This document shows positions 16,805 to 24,584 of a stretch of DNA of 49,441 nt, in pieces. Origin of the DNA: Candidatus Omnitrophota bacterium (GTDB taxonomy: Bacteria; Omnitrophota; Gorgyraeia; Gygaellales; Profunditerraquicolaceae); NCBI GenBank assembly GCA_028716705.1, contig JAQUPI010000008.1, forward strand, positions 1 through 49,441, given 5' to 3'. The position numbers were made by a program, and so were the translations under genes. The number at the start of each line of letters is the position of its first letter. Position 1 is the stretch's first letter. A model generated the notes under the pieces. The model was not told where the DNA came from and did no database searches. It saw only the letters and a program-made list of their open reading frames with translations.

Positions 16805-18088
16805 ATGACTCAGATAGAATTTGCGAAGAAACATAAAATTAGCCCTCTAATAAATAGAGTGGCTTCGCTCGAAAGATCCTCCTCAGCCTTGATCTCGAAA
16901 TTGCTCCGCGAAGGCAAGGCAGTGGTCCCCAACAACCGCCTGCGCCGGATCAAAAAACCCTGCGCCATAGGCAAGGGCCTGCGCACCAAGATCAACGCCA
17001 ATATCGGCACATCCACAGACAAATCCCAGGTCAGCGACGAATTAAGGAAAATGGAAGTCTGCGTAAAATACGGAGCGGACACGGTCATGGACTTAAGCGT
17101 CGGCGGCGACTTGCGCCAGATCAGGAAAAAGATTTTGCGACTCTCGCCCGTCCCCGTAGGCACAGTCCCCATATATGAGATCGCGGTAAACGCGCAAAAG
17201 GAAAAAGGGGATTTCCTGAAATTTACCGCCGGGGAAATATTCGACGTCCTCGAATCCCAGGCCAAAGACGGAGTGGATTTCTTCACCATCCACGCCGGAG
17301 TTACCCGCCAAAGCCTAGGCGCCTTAAAAAAACATAAGCGCGTTTTGGATATCGTCTCAAGAGGAGGCGCGATCCTCGCCGCCTGGATGAGCCGGAATAA
17401 AAAAGAAAATCCTCTTTACGAAGAGTTCGACAGAGTATTGGATATCGCTTATCATTACGATATTACCTTAAGCCTGGGCGACGGCATGAGGCCCGGTTCG
17501 ATATTGGACGCGACCGACCCGGCGCAGCTTTCCGAGCTGAATATCCTGGGGGAACTCGCCGGACGCTGCCGCAAAAAAAACGTCCAGGTAATGATCGAAG
17601 GGCCGGGGCATGTCCCGCTGAACCAGATACATAAAAATGTCCTGCTGGAAAAACAGATCTGTAAGGGCGCTCCTTTTTACGTCCTTGGCCCTCTGGTCAC
17701 CGATGTAGCCGCGGGATATGACCATATCAGCAGCGCCATTGGAGGAGCCCTTGCCGCCAGTTACGGGGCGGATTTTTTATGTTATGTCACTCCTTCAGAG
17801 CACCTGCGCCATCCGTCGGTAGAAGACGCGAGGGAAGGAGTGGTCGCTTACCGGATAGCGGCGCACGCCGCGGATATCGCAAAAGGCATAAAATCAGAGC
17901 TCGAATGGGACAGGGATATGTCGATAGCGCGCAAAGCCCGCGACTGGAAGAAACAGATCGCCTTATCCGTGGACCCTGAGAAAGCCGGGCGTTACCGGTC
18001 TTCCTCAAAACCGCACCTGTTCGACGTGTGCACCATGTGCGGCAAATATTGCTCTATTAAATTAATGGAAGAATGCATGCGGGCGTAG
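16805..18088 (+). CDS. thiC: Phosphomethylpyrimidine synthase
   Basis: The 427-residue ThiC is an unusual radical SAM enzyme that converts aminoimidazole ribotide to the thiamine pyrimidine. The C-terminal Fe-S motif CTMCGKYC is near residues 412-419. Core segments include TVMDLSVGGDLRQIRKKIL, DGVDFFTIHAGVTR, SLGDGMRPGSILDATD and MIEGPGHVPLNQI. Length fits the short anaerobe-type form. No TPP riboswitch is visible upstream, where repeat A lies instead. The stop codon TAG lies inside the downstream tRNA-Gly gene. Confidence 0.95.
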   Translation: MTQIEFAKKHKISPLINRVASLERSSSALISKLLREGKAVVPNNRLRRIKKPCAIGKGLRTKINANIGTSTDKSQVSDELRKMEVCVKYGADTVMDLSVGGDLRQIRKKILRLSPVPVGTVPIYEIAVNAQKEKGDFLKFTAGEIFDVLESQAKDGVDFFTIHAGVTRQSLGALKKHKRVLDIVSRGGAILAAWMSRNKKENPLYEEFDRVLDIAYHYDITLSLGDGMRPGSILDATDPAQLSELNILGELAGRCRKKNVQVMIEGPGHVPLNQIHKNVLLEKQICKGAPFYVLGPLVTDVAAGYDHISSAIGGALAASYGADFLCYVTPSEHLRHPSVEDAREGVVAYRIAAHAADIAKGIKSELEWDRDMSIARKARDWKKQIALSVDPEKAGRYRSSSKPHLFDVCTMCGKYCSIKLMEECMRA

Positions 18089-18152
18089 TTCATCGGTAGA
18101 ACACCAGCTTCCCAAGCTGGATAGGAGGGTTCAATTCCCTTCGCCCGCTCCA
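18079..18152 (+). tRNA. tRNA-Gly (CCC anticodon), overlapping the thiC 3' end
   Basis: A complete cloverleaf: acceptor GCGGGCG/CGCCCGC, D arm GTTC/GAAC, anticodon stem CCAGC/GCTGG with loop TTCCCAA (anticodon CCC), T arm GAGGG/CCCTT with TTCAATT, discriminator T and encoded CCA at 18150-18152. It closely resembles E. coli tRNA-Gly(CCC). Its first ten bases are the last ten bases of thiC, so the thiC stop TAG forms tRNA positions 8-10. Confidence 0.96.
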
Positions 18153-18158
18153 AATCTT

Positions 18159-18833
18159 ATGCGTCATAAAGCTTTTTTATATTTCCTGTTTTCAACTTTC
18201 TATTTTCTGTCCCTCGCCGGCTGCGCCGTCACCCCTTACGCCGGATCCGCCGCCAAGCCAAAAATTACCGTACCCGGCATTTACCACCGCGTAGAGAGAG
18301 GGCAAACCCTCTGGAGGATATCCAAGACTTACAATGTGGACCTCGACGAGATCGCCAAAATAAACCGCATCCAGGACGCCACCAAGATCGAACCCGGGCA
18401 GCTCATCTTTATACCGTCGGCGCGCAAAACCAAACCCTTGACCGCCTACTCATCCTCGGAAGAATTCGAATGGCCCTTAAAAGGCAGGGTAATATCCGGC
18501 TTCGGCCAGAATTTCGACGACATGACCAACAAGGGCCTCAACATACAAAAGGCAAGGAACCAGGAAGTCACCGCTTCGCGCGGAGGCAAGGTCGTTTTTT
18601 ATGACAGAAGCTTCAGCAATTTCGGGAAAACCGTCATCATCGACCACGGCGACGGATTCTCCAGCGTTTACGCGAAGAACTCCGAGGTCCTGGTAAAAAC
18701 CGGGGATTACGTGCGAAAAGGGGGAGTTATCGCCAGGCTGGGCTCATCCCCGGGATTCGGCGAAAAAGCTTATTTACATTTTGAGATCAGAAAAGGTTAT
18801 ACCGCCCAAAACCCTTATTTTTATCTGCCATGA
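18159..18833 (+). CDS. nlpD: NlpD-like LysM/LytM lipoprotein
   Basis: The 224-residue lipoprotein has lipobox SLAGC (lipidated Cys22), a LysM peptidoglycan-binding domain (about 44-88, VERGQTLWRISKTYNVDLDE) and a C-terminal LytM/M23 domain (about 102-224). Zinc ligands of active M23 enzymes are lost: NKGLNI replaces HxGxD and YLHFEIR has only one His of HxH. E. coli NlpD has the same losses and acts by activating an amidase for cell separation, so an activator role is more likely than hydrolysis. The gene starts 6 bases after the tRNA CCA end, so it may rely on tRNA processing or readthrough. Confidence 0.85.
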   Translation: MRHKAFLYFLFSTFYFLSLAGCAVTPYAGSAAKPKITVPGIYHRVERGQTLWRISKTYNVDLDEIAKINRIQDATKIEPGQLIFIPSARKTKPLTAYSSSEEFEWPLKGRVISGFGQNFDDMTNKGLNIQKARNQEVTASRGGKVVFYDRSFSNFGKTVIIDHGDGFSSVYAKNSEVLVKTGDYVRKGGVIARLGSSPGFGEKAYLHFEIRKGYTAQNPYFYLP

Positions 18834-20449
18834 CCAGGGAAAAATTTTTCGGCCGCGAGCTTTATCTTGACATGCTGGACAAGCGCGTCACTTCTCTGAA
18901 AGACGGCTACCGCCAGAATATTGCCCTCATCGGCGATGAGCTCGTCGGCAAGACAGCCGTCCTGCACCATTTCCTGGATTCCTTCTGCGACAACCGGATA
19001 ATCGCGGTTTACCTGGAGGTAAGGCCCGAATCCCTCGAAGTATTCGCCAAAAGGTTCATCGGCGTTTTGCTCTATAACTTCCTCATCAACAGCGGCGAAG
19101 AAATGCGCGAGGACCTGGCTTTCCTGGTGCGGGCTTCGGAAAAATATATACCCAAAACCGCCGGAAAGGTCAAGGCCATACTCGCGGCCCTGGAAAGAAG
19201 AAAAAAGAATAATATTTTTATCGAATTGCTTTCCCTGCTGGAGAGCGTAAACCATGAAACCGGAAAATTCTGCGTGGCCATCTTCGACGAGTTCCACAAC
19301 CTGGAAAACCTGGGGATCAAGAACCTTTACCCCGAATGGTCCAAATTACTTATCACGCAGAAAAATACCATGTACATAATCATCAGCTCCATGAAGCAAA
19401 AGGCCAAGGCCATACTCTCCAAGAACCTTTCTTTGTTATTCGGTAATTTCCAGGTGCTCACCATGGAGCCGTTCGACATTAAAACCAGCGGCGGTTACCT
19501 TAAGGCGAGGTTAACCGGGCTGGAACTGCCTGCGGGGATACGCAACTTCATCATCCATTTTACCGGCGGAAACCCATTTTACCTGGGGCTGATATCCGCT
19601 GAGCTGTTAAAGGCCGGCAAAGACGGCCCCGCGCCCGCCGACGTCCTGGAGGATTTGCTCTTCAGGCCCGCCGGGATACTGAATCAAAAGTTCTCCAATT
19701 ACCTTAAGCGTTTCATGGATATCCCGCACAGCCAGGATTACACCTCCATACTCTACCTTATCTCGGAAGGGCATAATAAATTAAACGATATCGCCCACAT
19801 TTTAAGGAAGCAAAAGAAAGAACTGGCTCAGCGGGTGAACCATCTTATAGAGCTGGACACCGTCTCCCGCAACGGCGATTTCCTGAAAGTCAATGACCGG
19901 GTCTTCGGTTTTTGGCTGCGCTTCGTTTACCAGGAAAAAATGAAATCGCTGACCTTCGACTCCAGGAACCAGAACGTGATCTTCAGGGAAAAGATAGAGA
20001 GCATGATCCGCGAATTCCTCTCGGACGCCGGAAAATCCCTGGTAGAGAGGACCATGGAAGTGATGCATCTTTTCACCGACGATACCGTGCACCTCGAGAC
20101 AAGGCGGCTGCGCCTTACGCATTTCCGCGAGATAAAAGCCATGGAATTCGATAATCAACGCATACATGAAGCGGTCATTGCCCGCTCCCACGACGACCTG
20201 TGGATCATCGCTTTCAAACGCGGGGTATTGACGGAAGAGGATATCACCGATTTCACGCGGGAGTGCCGCAAATACCGCCATAAGCTTCAGAAAAAGATCA
20301 TCGTCTCCCTGGAAGACATAGACGCCAACACCCGGCTGCGGGCCCTGGAAGAAAAAGTCTGGACCTGGGACCTGAACAGCTTAAACCAGCTTTTTGACCT
20401 TTTTCACCGCTCGAGGATCATCTCGGGCGAAAAAAGCGTAACAGTATGA
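18830..20449 (+). CDS. AAA-type ATPase (archaeal ATPase/COG1672-like)
   Basis: A 539-residue protein with Walker A GDELVGKT at residues 35-42, Walker B CVAIFDEFHNLE near 146-157, a sensor-like TMYIIISSMKQK near 181-192, a winged-helix-like segment (about 300-355, INKLNDIAHILRKQKKE style) and a C-terminal nuclease-like or regulatory region with FLKVNDRVFGFWLRFVYQ. This order resembles archaeal-type STAND-like ATPases. The role is unknown. It overlaps the NlpD-like gene and the phosphodiesterase gene by 4 bases each, so it is translated as part of this cluster. Confidence 0.65.
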   Translation: MTREKFFGRELYLDMLDKRVTSLKDGYRQNIALIGDELVGKTAVLHHFLDSFCDNRIIAVYLEVRPESLEVFAKRFIGVLLYNFLINSGEEMREDLAFLVRASEKYIPKTAGKVKAILAALERRKKNNIFIELLSLLESVNHETGKFCVAIFDEFHNLENLGIKNLYPEWSKLLITQKNTMYIIISSMKQKAKAILSKNLSLLFGNFQVLTMEPFDIKTSGGYLKARLTGLELPAGIRNFIIHFTGGNPFYLGLISAELLKAGKDGPAPADVLEDLLFRPAGILNQKFSNYLKRFMDIPHSQDYTSILYLISEGHNKLNDIAHILRKQKKELAQRVNHLIELDTVSRNGDFLKVNDRVFGFWLRFVYQEKMKSLTFDSRNQNVIFREKIESMIREFLSDAGKSLVERTMEVMHLFTDDTVHLETRRLRLTHFREIKAMEFDNQRIHEAVIARSHDDLWIIAFKRGVLTEEDITDFTRECRKYRHKLQKKIIVSLEDIDANTRLRALEEKVWTWDLNSLNQLFDLFHRSRIISGEKSVTV

Positions 20450-20937
20450 AAATAGGCGTTATTTCAGATACCCATATACCGGACCGCTCAAGGGATATTC
20501 CCAAGCAAGTTCTTGATGCCTTTAAAGAAGTCGACATCATCGCCCATGCCGGTGATATCGCGGACCTGAGGGTCATCGAAGATCTGAAAAAAGTCTGCAA
20601 GGAGGTCCACGCGGTCTGGGGGAACATGGACCCCTATGAGGTCAGGAACGCCTTGCCGGAAAAAGATGTTTTCGAAGCCGCGGGCCGCAGGATAGGGCTG
20701 ACTCACGGGTACGGGCTTCCCACCAGGTTGACCGGGCTGGTCACGGAGATATTCAAAAAGGACAATGTGGATATCATCATCTTCGGCCACTCCCACGCGC
20801 CATTGAATAAAAAGATAGGCGACATACTCTATTTTAACCCGGGCAGCCCGACAGATAAGATCTTCTCCGTTTATAATTCATACGGTATAATAGAGCTTAA
20901 CGATAAAATAGAAGCGCAGATCATCAAGATCATGTAG
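20446..20937 (+). CDS. YfcE/MJ0936-family metallophosphoesterase
   Basis: A 163-residue calcineurin-like phosphodiesterase with the metal-binding blocks ISDTHIPD (residues about 5-12), AHAGDIAD (about 36-43), AVWGNMDP (about 59-66), THGYG (about 87-91) and FGHSHAP (about 116-122). This is the complete set for the YfcE group. It hydrolyses phosphodiesters; the natural substrate is unknown. The stop TAG shares its last G with repeat A. It overlaps the ATPase gene by 4 bases. Confidence 0.88.
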   Translation: MKIGVISDTHIPDRSRDIPKQVLDAFKEVDIIAHAGDIADLRVIEDLKKVCKEVHAVWGNMDPYEVRNALPEKDVFEAAGRRIGLTHGYGLPTRLTGLVTEIFKKDNVDIIIFGHSHAPLNKKIGDILYFNPGSPTDKIFSVYNSYGIIELNDKIEAQIIKIM

Positions 20938-20971
20938 GGACACCCTTTTTGGTAAAGCTAAGGGTGTCCCC
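20937..20971 (+). repeat. Repeat A, copy 4, short single-half form
   Basis: A 35-base minimal version with one GGGACACCCTTTTTGGT half-unit and the AGCTAAGGGTGTCCCC arm. Its first base completes the upstream TAG stop. The GGTAAAGC variant matches the second half of copy 3. Confidence 0.87.
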
Positions 20972-20985
20972 TAAAAACGAAACTT

Positions 20986-21450
20986 ATGGACCGACTTTGG
21001 GCGCCCTGGCGCGTCAACTACTTAAAATCGAAGAAACCTAAAGGCTGCGTCTTTTGTAACGCCCTTAAAGGAAAAAGCGACTACATCTTCCTGAAAACCA
21101 GGCACGCCTTCGGGATATTGAACATCTATCCGTATAATAACGGGCACGTGATGGTTTCGCCTTTAAGGCACATCGCGGATATATCATTATTAAAAGACGC
21201 CGAACTTTTGGGCCTCTTCCGGACCGTCGAGAAGGTAAAAAAGATGCTGGATAAAGCGTTAAGGCCCGAAGGTTACAACATCGGCATCAACACCTCCAAG
21301 AGCGCCGGCGCCGGCGAAGCGGGCCATTTACATATTCATATCGTCCCGAGATGGAGGGGGGACGCCAACTTCATCACCACGGTATTCGATACCAAAGTGA
21401 TCGGGCAGTCCTTAGACCATCTCTACAAAGAGCTGAAAAAACATGCTTGA
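20986..21450 (+). CDS. HIT-family hydrolase (AP4A hydrolase-like)
   Basis: A 154-residue HIT protein with the N-terminal WAPWRVNYL and CVFCNALKG segments typical of bacterial AP4A phosphorylase/hydrolase-like HIT proteins. The histidine triad is GHLHIHIVPRW near residues 112-122, with NIGINTSKSAGAGEAGHL preceding it. It probably hydrolyses nucleotide polyphosphates. No clear Shine-Dalgarno lies before the ATG, and repeat A ends 14 bases upstream. It overlaps the dGTPase gene by 8 bases. Confidence 0.88.
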   Translation: MDRLWAPWRVNYLKSKKPKGCVFCNALKGKSDYIFLKTRHAFGILNIYPYNNGHVMVSPLRHIADISLLKDAELLGLFRTVEKVKKMLDKALRPEGYNIGINTSKSAGAGEAGHLHIHIVPRWRGDANFITTVFDTKVIGQSLDHLYKELKKHA

Positions 21451-22597
21451 CCACCGCAGGATAAAAGAACTCGAGGATCAATTCCTCGCGCCTTACGCGA
21501 TGAAAAGCCACGATACCCGCGGCAGGGTACACCTTGAAAAAGAGCACCCATACCGCTCGGTCTATCAGAGAGATAGGGACAGGGTCATACATTCCGCGGC
21601 TTTCCGCCGGCTGGAATACAAGACCCAGGTCTTTGTCAACCACGAAGGAGATTATTACCGCACCCGCCTGACGCATACCATCGAAGTGGCGCAGATCGCC
21701 CGTACCATCGCCGCGGCGCTAGGATTGAACGCGGACTTGACCGAGGCGATCGCCTTAGCTCATGACCTGGGCCATACTCCTTTCGGCCATTCCGGCGAAG
21801 ACGCGCTCAACGAACTCATGGCCAAACACGGCGGCTTCAACCATAATTCCCACGGCTTAAGGGTGGTGGATATCCTTGAGGAACGGTACCCGGATTTCCC
21901 CGGGATTAACCTGACCTGGGAGGTAAGGGAAGGGATCATCAAACATTCCTCCGCCTTCGACAAATCCGTAAAAATAAAAGAATTCGCCCCCAATGAAATG
22001 CCTACCCTGGAAACGCAGGTCGTGGATATCGCCGACGAGATCGCTTACGACAACCATGACCTCGACGACGGTCTCACCTCCGGGCTTCTCAAAGAAGAGA
22101 ATTTGAAGGAATTAGAGCTGTGGGACAAGATAACCGAGCAAATTGACAATAAATATGCTAAACTATTGCCTGAAAGAAGGAAGTACCTGGTCATCAGGTC
22201 CCTGATAGATATGCAGGTCACCGACCTCATAAAAGAGACGGAAAAAAATATCGGGCAATTAAACCTTAAATCCTGCGCGCAGGCAAAAAAGGCGGGTATC
22301 AAGATCGTATCTTTCAGCAAGCCGATGCGATCCCTGCGTAAACCGCTGCGGGGATTCCTCATGGAAAACCTGTACAACCATTACCGCGTCATCAGGATGA
22401 GCAGCAAGGCAAAGCGGTTCATCCAGGAGCTTTTTACCATATATTTGAACAACCCCAGGCAGCTTCCCGCGCACATGCAGAAGAATTTACCGAAAGAGGG
22501 CGCGAGGCGCGTAGTCTGCGACTACATCGCGGGCATGACCGACCGCTACTGCCTGGACGAATATAAAAAACTCTTTGACCCTTACGAAAAGGTATGA
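21443..22597 (+). CDS. dgt: dGTPase-like HD-domain triphosphohydrolase
   Basis: The 384-residue protein has HD-domain residues RLTHTIEVAQIARTIA (His ligand), ALAHDLGHTPFGHSGED (HD pair plus the family GHTPFGH signature) and VVDIADEIAYDNHDLDDG (last Asp). N-terminal DRDRVIHSAAFRRLEYKTQV is also conserved. It cleaves dNTPs to deoxynucleoside and triphosphate, controlling dNTP pools. It overlaps its HIT neighbour by 8 bases and the HD-GYP gene by 4. The length is normal for the short bacterial form. Confidence 0.92.
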   Translation: MLDHRRIKELEDQFLAPYAMKSHDTRGRVHLEKEHPYRSVYQRDRDRVIHSAAFRRLEYKTQVFVNHEGDYYRTRLTHTIEVAQIARTIAAALGLNADLTEAIALAHDLGHTPFGHSGEDALNELMAKHGGFNHNSHGLRVVDILEERYPDFPGINLTWEVREGIIKHSSAFDKSVKIKEFAPNEMPTLETQVVDIADEIAYDNHDLDDGLTSGLLKEENLKELELWDKITEQIDNKYAKLLPERRKYLVIRSLIDMQVTDLIKETEKNIGQLNLKSCAQAKKAGIKIVSFSKPMRSLRKPLRGFLMENLYNHYRVIRMSSKAKRFIQELFTIYLNNPRQLPAHMQKNLPKEGARRVVCDYIAGMTDRYCLDEYKKLFDPYEKV

Positions 22598-23670
22598 TGA
22601 AAAACAACCATTATCTGGCGCCGATTAACAAATATAAAACATTGATCTCCGCGATACACGCGATCTACCGGCTGGTGAATTCCACCTTTGAATCCCGTGA
22701 CCTGGTCCTGCGCCTGGCGCGCCTGGTCTGCCAGATATTCAATTCCCGCTGCTGCCTGGTGCTGCTCCTTGACCCTTCGAAAGAATATTCTTCCTTAAGG
22801 TGCATGCTCATCGGCAAGAAAAAAACCGTCATCGATAAACGCACCAGGATCTCCAACGCCCTGGAAAGAAGGATCATCAACAAGCTCTCCACGGTACGGA
22901 AAGAACGGCTTCTCGGCATACCCCTGATCTGCGAAGATATCGCCGGGCTGATCATCATCAGGCGGGGCAGGAAAGACCGCGCCTTCGACAAGTTCGACGA
23001 AGAGATGCTCATGACCGTCGGCGAACAGGCGATCATCGGCGTAAAGGCTCTGCAGCTTTACGAAGAGCAGCAGAGGATAGTCCTGGGAAGCATAAAATCG
23101 CTGGTCACCCTCCTGGACATCCGTGTCCCGCAGGAATACACGCATTCCCCGTATTTCAGCCACCTGGTCATGATGCTGGCGCACCAGATGCACCTTGACG
23201 AAAAACAGGTGGAGAGCTTAAAATTCGCCAGCATGCTCCACGACGCCGGCAAAGCGGATATCCCGATGGAGATACTTACCAAGACCTCGAAATTGACCAC
23301 GAAAGAGTTCAATATCATCAAAAAGCACCCGGTTACAGGCGCGCAGATGTTAAAGCACCTGCAGATATTACGCCCGGCGATCCCCATAATCATGCACCAT
23401 CATGAGAAATTTAACGGCACCGGCTATCCCTCGCGTTTGAAAAAAAACCAGATCCCGCTCGGGGCGCGCGTCATGTCCGTAGCTGATGCCTTTGAAGCCA
23501 TGGTTTACGGAAGGCCCTACCGCGAAAGGATGGATATACCGTCGGCCGTCAAAGAAATAAAAAAGAAGAGCGGCACCCAGTTCGACCCGCGCGTAGTCGA
23601 GGCCTTCGAAAAAGTAGTCAAAAAAATAAAAACAAAAAATTATTTGCAACTCCCCAATAAAAAGTTATAA
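22594..23670 (+). CDS. GAF-HD-GYP signalling protein
   Basis: The 358-residue protein has an N-terminal GAF-like sensor (about 20-150) and a C-terminal HD-GYP domain (about 185-345). It carries the HD pair in SMLHDAGKADIPMEIL, KKHPVTGAQML, HHHEKFNGTGYPSRL (the GYP motif) and VMSVADAFEAM. HD-GYP proteins degrade cyclic di-GMP or related dinucleotides. A PilZ protein, a possible c-di-GMP receptor, is encoded at 28782. The ATGA start overlaps dgt. Confidence 0.86.
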   Translation: MMKNNHYLAPINKYKTLISAIHAIYRLVNSTFESRDLVLRLARLVCQIFNSRCCLVLLLDPSKEYSSLRCMLIGKKKTVIDKRTRISNALERRIINKLSTVRKERLLGIPLICEDIAGLIIIRRGRKDRAFDKFDEEMLMTVGEQAIIGVKALQLYEEQQRIVLGSIKSLVTLLDIRVPQEYTHSPYFSHLVMMLAHQMHLDEKQVESLKFASMLHDAGKADIPMEILTKTSKLTTKEFNIIKKHPVTGAQMLKHLQILRPAIPIIMHHHEKFNGTGYPSRLKKNQIPLGARVMSVADAFEAMVYGRPYRERMDIPSAVKEIKKKSGTQFDPRVVEAFEKVVKKIKTKNYLQLPNKKL

Positions 23671-23677
23671 TACATAA

Positions 23678-23738
23678 GCAGGGACGTTCCCCTGTCTTAT
23701 AATTACTTATCAGCCAATAACTTGTAAACGCTCATTGT
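23678..23738 (+). repeat. Repeat B, copy 3
   Basis: A 61-base diverged copy: GCAGGGACGTTCCCCTG at the left, CTTATAATTAC in the middle, GTAAACGCTCATTG at the right. It ends 5 bases before the SPOR-protein ATG. Confidence 0.75.
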
Positions 23739-23743
23739 TAAAT

Positions 23744-24286
23744 ATGGAAAAAACCAGCCAATTAGAGCTTTTTGACCAGCAAGGCGCTTCTGTCCGGCAG
23801 CACCCGCGCGCGTCTTTCGCCTTTTGGGGTTGTATAACCAAATACGAAAAAACCATCCTGCTCATCATCGCTTTCGCCGTGACTGGCATAGCTTCCTTCG
23901 CCTTGGGCGTGGAAAAAGGGAAGAATTACGCCACCCCCAAAACCGATTCGCGGCTGGACCTCGCGGCGAGGCCGCCGGCCGCGGAAACCAGGCAAGCGCC
24001 CGCCAGGTTTATTTCCGCTCCGGCAGAAGCCGTCAGCAAAGAGCAGCCGGCGCCAACAAAGATCCTGGCGGAGAGTTTCACCGTGCAGGTCGCCTCATTC
24101 TCCAGCAATAAAAACGCGCAGAAAGAGGCGGACGCCCTCAAAAAGAAGGGGCATTCGGCGCTGGTCTTATCAAAGGGGAAGTTCAGCATAGTCTGCGTCG
24201 GCAAATTTTCCAAGCGCTCCGACGCCGAGATGCTTTTAGCGAAACTAAGAAACAAATATCAGGATTGCCGTTTAAGGAGGTTATGA
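23744..24286 (+). CDS. SPOR-domain membrane protein
   Basis: The 180-residue protein has a short cytoplasmic segment, one membrane helix (about 37-55), an Ala/Pro-rich linker and a C-terminal SPOR domain (about 108-180, FTVQVASFSSNKNAQKEADA). SPOR domains bind denuded peptidoglycan at the division septum. I chose ATG 23744 over an in-frame TTG 9 bases upstream that lies in repeat B. There is no Shine-Dalgarno; the right end of repeat B is directly upstream. The next gene follows after 4 bases. Confidence 0.78.
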   Translation: MEKTSQLELFDQQGASVRQHPRASFAFWGCITKYEKTILLIIAFAVTGIASFALGVEKGKNYATPKTDSRLDLAARPPAAETRQAPARFISAPAEAVSKEQPAPTKILAESFTVQVASFSSNKNAQKEADALKKKGHSALVLSKGKFSIVCVGKFSKRSDAEMLLAKLRNKYQDCRLRRL

Positions 24287-24290
24287 TTTT

Positions 24291-24575
24291 ATGTCTATTC
24301 ACCCGTCGTTAAAATTATCGGATAAGGATAAAAAACAAAGGTCTGTCCTAAAGCGCACCGAGCGCTTAAGAACAATGCTGGAAAAGGAAGAATGGAAGCC
24401 GGGAGACGAAGTTTGCGGCCTGCCCAAAATAAAGACCATCAGGATCAAGATCAAGAAGGAAAAGGCTGAGAAAACCGAAGAAACAGCCGTAGAAGGCGCG
24501 ACCCCCGCCGCAGCCACAGAAACAAAAGCGGCTCCCGCGGCCGGTAAAGCAGCCGCTCCAAAAGAGAAAAAATAA
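24291..24575 (+). CDS. Small basic protein of the Chlamydiae/Verrucomicrobia type
   Basis: A 94-residue protein whose first 50 residues (MSIHPSLKLSDKDKKQRSVL, then RTERLRTMLEKEEWKPGD and GLPKIKTI) match the 'small basic protein' family known in PVC genomes and usually counted as ribosome-associated. The tail (about 55-94) is an Ala/Glu/Lys/Pro-rich low-complexity extension. AAGGAGG lies upstream of the ATG. It is one of the better taxonomic hints in the window. The function is unproven. Confidence 0.75.
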   Translation: MSIHPSLKLSDKDKKQRSVLKRTERLRTMLEKEEWKPGDEVCGLPKIKTIRIKIKKEKAEKTEETAVEGATPAAATETKAAPAAGKAAAPKEKK

Positions 24576-24584
24576 TTAAATAGA

